Part shown: one piece after another, positions 40,559-49,427 of the stretch | How positions within the stretch are numbered: the first letter of the stretch is position 1 | How the letters are laid out: each line of letters starts with the position of its first letter | DNA from: Actinomadura kijaniata NBRC 14229 | Lineage (GTDB): Bacteria > Actinomycetota > Actinomycetes > Streptosporangiales > Streptosporangiaceae | Assembly: GCF_001552175.1 (NCBI RefSeq) | Contig: NZ_BCQR01000070.1 | Coordinates: 1 to 54,452, forward strand | Reading direction: 5' to 3' | Length of the DNA: 54,452 nucleotides | Position numbers and translations under genes: made by a program | The notes under the pieces: generated by a model | Seen by the model: the letters and a program-made list of their open reading frames with translations, nothing else | Told to the model about the DNA's origin: nothing | The model's database searches: none

Positions 40559-41686
40559 ATGCGGGTCTGTGTTTGCACGGTCGTGCACCACCCCGAGGAC
40601 GCCCGGATTCTGCACCGGCAGATCCGTTCGCTTCTCGACGCCGGTCACGAGGTCACCTACATCGCGCCGTTCCGGGCCTGCAACGTGACGCCGTGGCGCA
40701 ACATCAGCCCCGTGGACGTTCCCCGCGCCACCGGCCGCCGCCGCCTGCACGCCCTGCGGGCGGCGCACCGCGCGCTGGCCGAGCACTCCGCCTACGCCGA
40801 CATCGTCCTGCTGCACGACCCCGAGCTGCTGGTGGGGATGCCGCGGGCGGTGCGCCGCCGCACGGTCGTGTGGGACGTCCACGAGGACACCGCCGCCGCC
40901 CTCACCGCCAAGGGCTGGCTGCCCGCGCCGCTGGCGCCGCTGCTGCGCCCGGCGGTGCGCCGCCTGGAGCGGCGCGCCGAGCGGCGCCACCACCTGCTGC
41001 TGGCCGAGGAGGGCTACCGCGACCGCTTCACGCGGGAGCACCCGGTCGTCCCCAACACCACCTACGTGGCCGACACCCCACCCACGCCGCCGGACGACAA
41101 CCGCGCGGTGTACGTGGGGCACCTGTCGCGGGCGCGGGGCGCGTTCGACATGATCGAGATGGCGCGGCTGCTGGCGCCCGAGGGCATCATGGTCGAGCTG
41201 ATCGGCGCGGCCGACCCCGAGGTCCGCCCGGCCCTGCGCGACGCCCAGCGCGAGGGCCTGCTGCGCTGGTACGGCTTCGTCCCCAACGACCGCGCCCTGC
41301 GCATCGTCGAGGGCGCGACGGCGGGCCTGTCGCTGCTGCACGACGAGCCGAACTACCGCCACTCGATGCCGACCAAGGTCATCGAGTACATGGCCCACGG
41401 CATCCCGGTGATCACCACGCCGCTCGCCCCGGCCCGCGGCATCGTGGAGCCCACGGGCAGCGGCCTGGTGGTCCCGTTCAACGCGCCCGAGGCCGCCGCC
41501 GAGGCGATGCGCCGCCTCCGCAAGGACCAGGACCTGCGCGACTCGCTGGCGAGCCAGGGCTACAAGACGGCCCGCGAGCGCTTCCACTGGCCGGTCCAGG
41601 CCCGCCCGTTCGTCCACCACCTGGAGACCTGGGCCGGCGCCTACACGCCCGGGGAGCGGCCCGCCCTGAGCCCCCGGACCGCCTGA
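40559..41686 (+). CDS. GT4-family glycosyltransferase
   Basis: The 375-residue protein has a GT-B fold: MRVCVCTVVHHPEDARILHR, then LLDAGHEVTYIAPFRACNVT and VVWDVHEDTAAALTAKGWLP in the acceptor half, with AVYVGHLSRARGAFDMIEMA and SMPTKVIEYMAHGIPVITTP in the donor half. The second glutamate of EX7E is retained in KVIEYMAHG, the first is replaced. This type is common in capsule and exopolysaccharide loci and often transfers mannose, glucose or an amino sugar. It follows the UDP-sugar dehydrogenase gene by 98 bases and may use its product. ATG at 40559 is taken, with CGGAG 8 bases upstream; GTG at 40550 is possible. Confidence 0.86.
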   Translation: MRVCVCTVVHHPEDARILHRQIRSLLDAGHEVTYIAPFRACNVTPWRNISPVDVPRATGRRRLHALRAAHRALAEHSAYADIVLLHDPELLVGMPRAVRRRTVVWDVHEDTAAALTAKGWLPAPLAPLLRPAVRRLERRAERRHHLLLAEEGYRDRFTREHPVVPNTTYVADTPPTPPDDNRAVYVGHLSRARGAFDMIEMARLLAPEGIMVELIGAADPEVRPALRDAQREGLLRWYGFVPNDRALRIVEGATAGLSLLHDEPNYRHSMPTKVIEYMAHGIPVITTPLAPARGIVEPTGSGLVVPFNAPEAAAEAMRRLRKDQDLRDSLASQGYKTARERFHWPVQARPFVHHLETWAGAYTPGERPALSPRTA

Positions 41687-41702
41687 CCGCCCGGCCGGTC
41701 AG
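41683..41702. terminator. Compact hairpin spanning two convergent stop codons
   Basis: CTGACCG and CGGTCAG pair across 6 bases. The stem contains the TGA of the forward GT4 gene and the stop of the reverse gene that ends at 41699. Confidence 0.5.
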
Positions 41703-43507
41703 GGGGCGGGGTGGCGGGTGACCGCCGTGGCCACCGTGCGGGCCAGGCGGGGGGTCGTCGCCGGGGGCGAGGCGCTCACCACCACGATGCGGCGGCCTAC
41801 GCGCAGCGCGACGGTGCCCGAGGTCGGGCCGATGTCGTAGGCCTCGTCACCGCCCAGGTCGAAGCGGCGGCGGGCCTGGGCCTGGGTCGCCTGCAACGCG
41901 TTGAGCAGGCCCGAGGCGGCCGGGCCGGAGGAGGCCGTCCAGCGGACCGTCACCGTCAGGGAGCGGCGGCCGAGCCCCTCGTTGACGCGCGCCGGGCGGC
42001 GGTCGGCGCCGCGCTTCTCCTTCGGCTCGTAGGTGCAGGTCACCGGGCGCGGGAGCGGCACCGGGCCGACCCTCGTCCGGCCCGGGCGGGCCACGTGGTC
42101 GGCCAGGCCCACCGCCGACAGGTCCTCCTTGGTCAGCAGCGCGCAGGCGTCCGGCCACTCCTGGGGGCGCACCCCGGCCAGCTCGTCGGGGCCGGGGCCG
42201 ACCGGGCCGCCGCTCAGCGACACCAGCCGCGCCGAGCCCTCCGGGCGGGGCGCGGCCTCGGGCACCGCCGCGAACAGGTAGCCGCCCGCCGCCGACAGCC
42301 ACGGCCGCACCCCGCGCAGGTCCGGGTCCAGCGTGAACGGCACCGGAACGGTCGTCGTCCGCCCGCCGTGCCCCTCCCGCAGGTCCACCAGGTCCACCGC
42401 CGCCGGAAGCAGCCACTCGGCCAGCCTCGGGCGCAGCGCGTACACGCGGTCCCCGGCGTGCGCGAGGGCGGTGTACCCCGGGACCTCCCGGTCCCACTCG
42501 GTCCGCCGGTCGGCGATCCGCACCACCACCATCCGCGCCCTCTCCGGGCGCTCGCCGGTCCGCAGCACCACGACCAGCCGCCCGTTGTCGGTGAGCGCCG
42601 ACGGGCACATCGCGTCGCCGCACACGTCGCCGTCCCAGGTCCCGACCAGCGTCCCGTGCCGGTCGTAGGCGCGCAGCTCGGCGCCGTCGGCGACCAGCGT
42701 GACCTCGCCCAGCGCCGTGACCTCGGGGGCCACGTCCGACCGGAGGTCCCGGATCCACCGCACCCGGCCGGAGGCGGGTTCGAGCGCCATCAGTCGGCTG
42801 CGGCGCCCGCAGTCCAGCGCCACGGCCGTCAGCTCCTCCACGCCGTCGGAGGGGTGGGCGGCGTCCTCGAACAGGCGGCATCCGGGCTGGAGCCGCAGCT
42901 TCCACAGCCGCAGCCCGCTCTCGGCCGACCTGCCGAACACCGCGGTGCGGCGCGCGTCCGCCGTGATCACCACGCCGGACCCGCCGGGCCAGCGCAGCGT
43001 CGTGCGTCCCACCGCGGCGGGCCGGTCGCCGGTCCGCCGCCACAGCATCCCGCCCGACAGCGCGTCGAACCCGACCATCTGGTGCTCGCCGCGCCGCCCG
43101 TCGCGTTCGAAGTAGCCGACCACCTGGCCGCGGGTCGCGGCCCAGCCCAGCAGCGTCCAGCCGACCCGGCGGTAGCTCCACCGGTCCCGTCCGGTCCGCG
43201 CGTCGCGGACCTCCAGCCCGCGCCCGGTCGCGGTCACCACCTGCCCGAGGACGATCTCGTAGGAGACGCTGTCGTACCCGGCGACGGGCCCGCTGTGCAC
43301 CCGCGCCGACCGCTGCCACCGCACGGCCAGCGGGCCCGGCGGCGGGCCGATCCGCTCCATCCACGCCACGGGGCGGTCGGTCACCGCGTGCCGGACCTGC
43401 CACCACTCGGCGCTGACGACCAGCCGCGAGACCAGCACGGCGCACACGACCGCCGCCACCGCCCCCGCGCCCACCCCGAGCACCAGCCGCTGCCGGCCCC
43501 CGACCAC
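41699..43507 (-). CDS. Membrane-anchored beta-propeller-like (PQQ-type) protein
   Basis: The product of about 602 residues has one N-terminal helix (RLVLGVGAGAVAAVVCAVLV) and an extracytoplasmic region. Repeated blades of the type YRRVGWTLLGWAATRGQVVG, LSGGMLWRRTGDRP, LEPASGRVRWIRDL and ADRRTEWDREVPGYTALAHA resemble PQQ-like/quinoprotein propellers, here probably structural and without cofactor. The C-terminal 130 residues form a separate domain (PDACALLTKEDLSAVGLADH and after) like the Cys-containing domains of actinobacterial lipoproteins of unknown role. GTG at 43507 is a guess based on GGGAGG upstream; earlier starts to about 43621 are open. The gene is a single reverse unit with a hairpin at its end. 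Confidence 0.72.
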   Translation of the reverse strand: MVGGRQRLVLGVGAGAVAAVVCAVLVSRLVVSAEWWQVRHAVTDRPVAWMERIGPPPGPLAVRWQRSARVHSGPVAGYDSVSYEIVLGQVVTATGRGLEVRDARTGRDRWSYRRVGWTLLGWAATRGQVVGYFERDGRRGEHQMVGFDALSGGMLWRRTGDRPAAVGRTTLRWPGGSGVVITADARRTAVFGRSAESGLRLWKLRLQPGCRLFEDAAHPSDGVEELTAVALDCGRRSRLMALEPASGRVRWIRDLRSDVAPEVTALGEVTLVADGAELRAYDRHGTLVGTWDGDVCGDAMCPSALTDNGRLVVVLRTGERPERARMVVVRIADRRTEWDREVPGYTALAHAGDRVYALRPRLAEWLLPAAVDLVDLREGHGGRTTTVPVPFTLDPDLRGVRPWLSAAGGYLFAAVPEAAPRPEGSARLVSLSGGPVGPGPDELAGVRPQEWPDACALLTKEDLSAVGLADHVARPGRTRVGPVPLPRPVTCTYEPKEKRGADRRPARVNEGLGRRSLTVTVRWTASSGPAASGLLNALQATQAQARRRFDLGGDEAYDIGPTSGTVALRVGRRIVVVSASPPATTPRLARTVATAVTRHPAP

Positions 43508-43783
43508 GACCGTGCGCCTCCCGTCCGGCCTTTCCGTCAGACCTGTTCTCCCAGCGGTACCGCAAGGACTCCACCATGCCCTGTCCCGTGCCTCCCGCGC
43601 GACACGAGCGGGCCAGAGCACGCGGACGAACCGTCCTTCGAGGACGATCGGACCGGATTTCGGCGGCGGCGGAGGGACCGGTCAGCGGGTACGTCGGCGG
43701 TGACCTGGGCGGAGATGTGTTCGCCGAGGCGGGCGTAGACCCTGTGTCCCGGCAGGACCTGCGAGGCGGCCCCTCCGGGAACG

Positions 43784-46700
43784 TCACTCCAGCCGGGCCG
43801 CGACCTCCCGTGACTCGGGCGAACGGAGGAAGCGCAGGTCCGCCACGACCAGGGCGGCATCGGTGGCGCCGCCGCGGCGGAGGGCCGGGGCCAGCGCGTC
43901 CAGGTCGGACCAGCGGGACGGGCGGAGGTGGACGCGGTAGCCGTCCCCGGCAGGCTCCAGGGTGAGGGCCTCGCTGATGGCGAGCCTGCCCTCCGGGAGG
44001 TGGGCCGCGGTCGCCCCGGCGGCTCGCTCCAGGGCGGCGACCGAGGTGACCCCGGTGGCGATGGGGAGGGTCGCGTCCGGGCCGGTGACGTGTTCGTGCA
44101 GGTCACGCAGGCGGGCGGCGGCGGTCGTACGGGCGGGGTGGTCCTTGGGCAGGCGGTCGGCCAGGAGGCTCGCGGCGCGGGCGATGTGACCCGGCGGCGG
44201 TACGGACGGACGCTCGCCGAGCAGGGCGATCAGCGCTTCCAGGGCGTCCTCGGCGCCGGAGGCGAGGGTGACCCACTGCCCGGTGGTGAGCGGGGTGAGC
44301 CTCGGGTGGCGTTCCGTCCAGTACGCGACCGCCCGGTCCAGGTCGGGGCCCGTGCGCCAGAGGTCGGCGGGGTCGTCGGGCATGAGCAGCTCGACGACCT
44401 CGACGGCCTCGTCGGTGGTGGTGAGCGCCTCCAGGGAGAGCGTGGCGGCGCGCAGCCCGGCCTGGGTCAGGTCGAGTTCGCGGGCGCGGGCGGCGTCGCC
44501 CTCGCGGAGGGCGGCGGCGCGACCCCGCGCCCAGCCGTCCGGCCAGGAGAGCGTGCGGGCCGAGGTGGACAGCAGGATCAGGCACTGGGCCGGTGACAGG
44601 CCGGTGGCCTCGGCGAACGCCCGTACGGTCGCCTCCCGGTCCACGGGCGGCGGGCCGTTCTCGGCGATCAGGTCGAGCGCCCGCCGGAGCCGGTCCGGGT
44701 CGCCCCAGCCACGGCAGGTCCGCAGCTCGACGACGCGGTTGCGGGTGAACAGGAGCGGATCGGGGCCATCCGGGGTGTAGAGGAGCGCCGTGACCGCGTA
44801 CCCGTGCCCCACCTCCTCGTAGTCGGCGACGGCGGCGGCCGCGATGGGGCCGTAGCCCGAGCGGATCTGCCCGAGTTCGTACTCCGGGCGCAGCCGGGCG
44901 ACGTGCCAGGTGCCGTCGGTACGGAGGAGTTCGGGGACGGCGGCCAGTTCCCGGAGCCGCGCGCGCCCGCCGCCGTCGTCCCACGCGGCTTCCAGGACGG
45001 CGGCGCCGAGGCGGCCCAGCGTGTTCTCGACCCCCTTGACGGCGGGGGCGTGGAATGTCGCGATCTCCTTCTCGTACGGCACGTCGACGGCGGTCCGGGT
45101 GAAGTGGACGATCCTGTCGTACGCGGACTGGGGCCCCGGGTCGTCCGGCTCGGGGACCTTCTCGGACCGGACGGCGGGCGCCGCGGAGGCGGGAGCCGGG
45201 CGCAGGTGGGGCGGCGGGGTCAGTGCCAGGCGTTCCAGCAGGGCGAACGCGCGCTCGCGGCATTCGACGGCCGTCCACACCAGGAACGTGACGCCCTTCC
45301 GGAGCGACTCGTCGGTGATCTCCGGCAGGAGCGGGCGGAGCCGTCCCGCCAGCTCGTCGCGGACGGCGTCCTGCTTCGAGTACTCGCTCTCGGGGTCCAG
45401 CGCCCGCATGAGGTCGGCGGCGAGCGCGGCGTCCACGACGTCGATCAGGTCCTGCGCCTTCCTCTCGTCAACGGCGCGCAGCGCCCTGGACCCCTCGGGG
45501 TCGCGCGGCCGCATCGCCGACCACCAGCCGGGAGGCGCGACCAGGCGGGTCCCGGACGCGTAGCGGTGGTGCTCGACCGTGCCGATGTTCGCGGCGCCGT
45601 CGTGCTCGGGCACCCGGCCCCAGCCGCGGACGTAGCGGCCGATGGTCCGCCCGGCCGGGTCCCGCAGCTCGATGATCCGCCCCTGGCCGCGCCACACGGT
45701 GGCCTCGGCGCCGCCGGGGAAGACGACCCGCTCGCCGTCGGCCGGTGCGACGCGGCGGGCGGCGGGGTGCGCGCCGCCGTGCGGGCAGTGCGGGCCGCCG
45801 TGGTCCAGTACGGTGACCCGGCCGTTCACGGCGATCAGGCAGCGGTCGTAGAGGTCGCGCGCCTCGGTCCGTTCGTGGGACCGGCTGGAGACGGACTCGT
45901 ACGTGCCGAAGCCATGGGACGGGCCGACTCCCTCCGGTGTGACGACGGAGGCGCGGAACTGGTGCTCCCAGAGCCGGCCGGACTGGATCAGGAGCAGGTC
46001 GGCGCCGCTCTCCTCCAGGTAGTCGACGAAGGTGTCGACGTGACCGGGGACGAAGGCGGGCAGTTCCAGTTCGTCGAGGACGCCGCCGCTCAGGGTGAGG
46101 GCGAGGGCGCGGGCCGGGTCGGTCCCGGTCGCGATCGTCCGCACGCTGTCCAGGAGAGGGCCGGGGACTCCGGCGATGGTGAACCGCCCGGCGTCGCACA
46201 GGGCGGCGTGCGCGTCCGGAAGCCCCTGGCGGGGGACCCGCTCGGCGTGCTCGGCCAGGATGGCGGCGACGATCCGCGCCGTTCCCGGTGTGGCGGTCAG
46301 GGCCCGGACGGTCTCGGGGGCGGTCTGCTTCGGGACGGCGGGCTCGGTGACGTTGAGCTGGTTGGTCACGTTGCCCACGATCGCGTCGCGCAGCAGCGGG
46401 GCCCAGTCCGGGTCGGCGGCGACGGCGGCCAGGTCGGTGCCCGCTCCGGAGGCGAGCCGGTCGTACAGCTTGAACGTGTGCAGCAGCCGGGGCCGCGCGA
46501 GCGGGACGCCGCGGTCCAGGAGGAGGTCGAGGAGCGGGAGGTCGGCGGCGGTGTCCTCCCAGTAATTGACCTCGTCCTCGTCCGTTCCCAGTACCGCCTC
46601 GTGGTCGTCGCAGGTGAGACCCTCCGCGCGCAGCCGCGCACCGGCATCGTGCAGGAGGTCGCCGAGACCGGCGACGGGGAGTGCCAGCCCCGCGTACAGC

Positions 46701-48643
46701 TTCAGGAAGCGGCCGAGCCAGTCCTTCGCCGCCGCCCCCGCCAGCCCGGGGGACGTGGTGAACGGGGCGGTCAGGCCCGCGCCCGCGAGGTTGCCGAGCA
46801 GGAGCGCCACCGCCGCGCTCCTCGCCCGGGGGGTGTCCTTGGCGGGCAGCGGCAGGACGCCGAGGAGCGCGCGGCCGACGCCCGCGTCCGCCCGCGCCAT
46901 CGGGCCGAGCAGCGGAAGGACGAACTTCCAGAGGGCCCGCGGTGCCGACTCCATGCAGCCGCTCTCCAGCAGGGCCCGTACGGCGCGTTCGTCCTCGGGC
47001 CCGCCGAGCGCGTGCCCGGCGGCCTTCGCCAGCGCCGCCCAGCCGTCGGCCAGGGCCAGCGCGCCGTCCGCGCCGCCCGGGACCTCCTCGCACCAGCCGG
47101 TGAGCAGGCCGCGGTGCCAGCGGTACGCGCCGGGGGCGGGATGGCGGGCGGCGAGCCGCTTGCCGTGCTTCTTGAGCGTGGCCGTCCCGACGGCGTCCGG
47201 TCCCGCGGCGAGGTGCGCCGCGACGAGCGCGGCCTCGTCGACCGGCAGCGCGTGCGCGTCCTCGGCGGCCCGGGCCTTCTCGAAGAACGCGGCGGCGAAG
47301 CGGGCGCTGCCCGCGGCGGCCAGGATCCGCGCGCACTCCTCGTGGAACGACGGCAGCAGCTCGGGGGCGTGCGTCTCCAGGTCGTCGCCGGTACGGGTGA
47401 GCGCGGTGCGCGCGAGGCCGGGCTTGCGGGCGGCCAGGCCGCGGGCGGCCCGCAGCTCGGTGTGCGCGGCCAGGATGCGGGCGCGGTGCGCCGGGTACCG
47501 GCGCAGGGCGGACGCCAGGAAGCCGAGCGGACCCGCGTGCACGGCGCCGACGCCGGTCTCCGCCACCGGGGCCAGGCCGTACAGCGACTTCTCGGCCTTG
47601 TCCCCGTCGACGGCCGCGCGCCGGACGAGTGTGACGACCGGCTCGTCCAGGACGGGATGCTCGTAGCGGACGGCGACGGACGTGTCCTCGCCGGAGCCGG
47701 CGGGCGTGCCCGGCAGCACCGCCCCGGCACGCAGCAGCACGTCCCGTGTCGGAGCGGTGGTGCCGGAGGGCGCCACGGTGCCGGGCTCGCCCTGGTGGGC
47801 GTCGCAGTAGCGGGAGTACGCCTCGGCCGCCTCCACCACCGGCTCCGTCTCGTCCACGGTGCGGTCCGCGTACAGGGCCATGAGGAGGCGGACGCCCTCG
47901 GACCAGGCGATGTCGCCGATCTCCCGGCCGCCCGCGGTGAAGCTCAGCGACGCCATGTAGGCCGGGCTCATCGGCCCGCTCCAGTCCAGGTCGATCTCGA
48001 TGCCGAGCGGCTCGGGCGCGTGCACGGTGAACCGCGCCCTGTCCCCCTTGATCCGCCCGCCCAGCCCGTGCACGCGGCGCTCGAACGCGGCGCCGCTCTC
48101 GTAGCGGGCGTCCATGTACCCGAGGGTGTCGACCACGCCGAACGTGCGGTCCATGCTCGCGGGACGCGTCCACACCTCGCGGCGTACCTGCTCGACGACC
48201 TGCGTGAGGTTCCGTCCCCGCCAGAGGGGCAGCTCGTCGCCGAGCAGCAGCGGGTGCGGGATCGCGAAGGCGTCCGCGCCCGTCCACGCGCCCTCGCGCA
48301 GGGGCGCGCAGCGGTCGAGGTCGGGCGCGCCGTCGACGATCGGGGCGATGACCAGGTCGGTGAGCGTCTCGCGCCACACCGGGTCGTCCCACACGGCCGC
48401 GAACACCGCGGCGGGGACGGGCAGCGACCGCACCATCCAGGACTCGACCTGGTCGTGCACCGCCCGCGCGTGCTCGCCGAGCCGGTCGCAGAGGGCGGCG
48501 AGGCGTACCGCGACCGGATCCTTCCTGACGTTGGCGGGCATCTTGGCCGGCGCGTGGCCCGCGGCCGTCCGGCAGGCGAGCACCGGCCGCCGCGTCCCCT
48601 CGACGGTGAGCTCGTGACCCGTCGCGATCCCGATCCATCCCAT
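43784..48643 (-). CDS. Very large protein of unknown function (possibly DUF4132-like)
   Basis: The 1619-residue cytosolic protein has no signal peptide or membrane helix. The N-terminus (MGWIGIATGHELTVEGTRRP, then SWMVRSLPVPAAVFAAVW and IAWSEGVRLLMALYADR) resembles large actinobacterial proteins often labelled DNA-binding protein or DUF4132, from memory. The middle (about 300-750) is alpha-helical and repeat-like. A beta-rich domain lies near 900-1010 (WEHQFRASVVTPEGVGPSHG, GRVTVLDHGGPHCPHGG with a Cys/His cluster). The last 450 residues are helical with WTAVECRERAFALLERLALT. No nuclease, kinase or ATPase motif was found. ATG at 48643 is taken as the conserved MGW start; an ATG 18 bases earlier is possible. 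A (p)ppGpp-hydrolase-like gene is divergent 132 bases away. Confidence 0.8.
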   Translation of the reverse strand: MGWIGIATGHELTVEGTRRPVLACRTAAGHAPAKMPANVRKDPVAVRLAALCDRLGEHARAVHDQVESWMVRSLPVPAAVFAAVWDDPVWRETLTDLVIAPIVDGAPDLDRCAPLREGAWTGADAFAIPHPLLLGDELPLWRGRNLTQVVEQVRREVWTRPASMDRTFGVVDTLGYMDARYESGAAFERRVHGLGGRIKGDRARFTVHAPEPLGIEIDLDWSGPMSPAYMASLSFTAGGREIGDIAWSEGVRLLMALYADRTVDETEPVVEAAEAYSRYCDAHQGEPGTVAPSGTTAPTRDVLLRAGAVLPGTPAGSGEDTSVAVRYEHPVLDEPVVTLVRRAAVDGDKAEKSLYGLAPVAETGVGAVHAGPLGFLASALRRYPAHRARILAAHTELRAARGLAARKPGLARTALTRTGDDLETHAPELLPSFHEECARILAAAGSARFAAAFFEKARAAEDAHALPVDEAALVAAHLAAGPDAVGTATLKKHGKRLAARHPAPGAYRWHRGLLTGWCEEVPGGADGALALADGWAALAKAAGHALGGPEDERAVRALLESGCMESAPRALWKFVLPLLGPMARADAGVGRALLGVLPLPAKDTPRARSAAVALLLGNLAGAGLTAPFTTSPGLAGAAAKDWLGRFLKLYAGLALPVAGLGDLLHDAGARLRAEGLTCDDHEAVLGTDEDEVNYWEDTAADLPLLDLLLDRGVPLARPRLLHTFKLYDRLASGAGTDLAAVAADPDWAPLLRDAIVGNVTNQLNVTEPAVPKQTAPETVRALTATPGTARIVAAILAEHAERVPRQGLPDAHAALCDAGRFTIAGVPGPLLDSVRTIATGTDPARALALTLSGGVLDELELPAFVPGHVDTFVDYLEESGADLLLIQSGRLWEHQFRASVVTPEGVGPSHGFGTYESVSSRSHERTEARDLYDRCLIAVNGRVTVLDHGGPHCPHGGAHPAARRVAPADGERVVFPGGAEATVWRGQGRIIELRDPAGRTIGRYVRGWGRVPEHDGAANIGTVEHHRYASGTRLVAPPGWWSAMRPRDPEGSRALRAVDERKAQDLIDVVDAALAADLMRALDPESEYSKQDAVRDELAGRLRPLLPEITDESLRKGVTFLVWTAVECRERAFALLERLALTPPPHLRPAPASAAPAVRSEKVPEPDDPGPQSAYDRIVHFTRTAVDVPYEKEIATFHAPAVKGVENTLGRLGAAVLEAAWDDGGGRARLRELAAVPELLRTDGTWHVARLRPEYELGQIRSGYGPIAAAAVADYEEVGHGYAVTALLYTPDGPDPLLFTRNRVVELRTCRGWGDPDRLRRALDLIAENGPPPVDREATVRAFAEATGLSPAQCLILLSTSARTLSWPDGWARGRAAALREGDAARARELDLTQAGLRAATLSLEALTTTDEAVEVVELLMPDDPADLWRTGPDLDRAVAYWTERHPRLTPLTTGQWVTLASGAEDALEALIALLGERPSVPPPGHIARAASLLADRLPKDHPARTTAAARLRDLHEHVTGPDATLPIATGVTSVAALERAAGATAAHLPEGRLAISEALTLEPAGDGYRVHLRPSRWSDLDALAPALRRGGATDAALVVADLRFLRSPESREVAARLE

Positions 48644-48775
48644 GGCGCCATTCTTGATCATCACTGGGACATTCGACGGGAAACGGATGACCCGCCCGCG
48701 GTGGCCCTTCCCGGCGTTCGCCCGGTATGCCGGGTCCACCAGGCAGAATGCGGGCAGGAGACGAGCGGGACGGGG

Positions 48776-49381
48776 ATGCGCATGGAGATGTTCACGAGCT
48801 GGCGGACCTGGGACGAGGCCCGCGCGGGACTGGCGGCCGCCGGGCTGGACGAGCGGGTCGTCGCGACGCTGGAACGCGCCGCGGAGGCGGCGACGCGCTG
48901 GCACGGCGACCAGCGGCGCCCGACCGGCGCGCCCTACCTGGAACACTTGCTGGAGGCGCTGGAGGTGCTGGTGCGCGGGGCCGGGGTCACCGATCCCGAC
49001 ATGCTGGCCGCCGCGCTGCTGCACGACGTCGTCGAGGACACCGACGCGACCGTCGCCGACGTCGAGGCCGAATTCGGGGAGGGTGTCGCCGAGCTGGTCG
49101 ACTGGCTCACCAAGCCGCCGGCGGCCGGGCCGGACCGGCAGGCCAAGCGCGCCGCCAAGGCCGCCTACCTGCGGCGGCTCGGCGACGCCCCGGAGCGGGC
49201 CGTGCTGGTGAAGCTGGCCGACCGGGTCAGCAACGTGCAGACCCTCGACCGGATGGCGCCGGACTTCCAGCGCCGCTACTACGCCGAGACCATCACCTAC
49301 ATCCTGCCGCTGGCCGAGCCGCACCCGTGGTTCGCGGGCTGGTACGCCGCCTGGCGGGACCGCTTCGCCGCGCTCCGCTGA
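48776..49381 (+). CDS. HD-domain protein resembling small (p)ppGpp hydrolases (SAH/MESH1-like)
   Basis: The 201-residue protein carries the hydrolase half of RelA/SpoT enzymes without a synthetase: ATRWHGDQRRPTGAPYLEHL (metal-binding His), MLAAALLHDVVEDTDATVAD (the HD pair followed by the ED motif), FGEGVAELVDWLTK, and VLVKLADRVSNVQTLDRMAP (KxADRxxN). All residues of the HD metal site appear to be kept, so it is probably active on (p)ppGpp or a related nucleotide such as pyrophosphorylated nucleosides. ATG at 48776 is the first likely start, with another ATG two codons later. It is divergent from the 1619-residue protein and followed by a SRPBCC gene. Confidence 0.85.
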   Translation: MRMEMFTSWRTWDEARAGLAAAGLDERVVATLERAAEAATRWHGDQRRPTGAPYLEHLLEALEVLVRGAGVTDPDMLAAALLHDVVEDTDATVADVEAEFGEGVAELVDWLTKPPAAGPDRQAKRAAKAAYLRRLGDAPERAVLVKLADRVSNVQTLDRMAPDFQRRYYAETITYILPLAEPHPWFAGWYAAWRDRFAALR

Positions 49382-49427
49382 CCGCCCCGCGCCCGCCACC
49401 CCACGGCGCCGCGAGATGATCGTCGGC

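Noticed and set aside
43508..43783. Small gene between the beta-propeller gene and the 1619-residue gene
   Set aside because: Open frames here continue from shadows of neighbours and lack ribosome sites. The 276 bases look like an ordinary promoter region.
44804..48775. Forward open frame upstream of the HD-domain protein
   Set aside because: It is antisense to the 1619-residue gene and only the last 201 codons match the alarmone hydrolase family.
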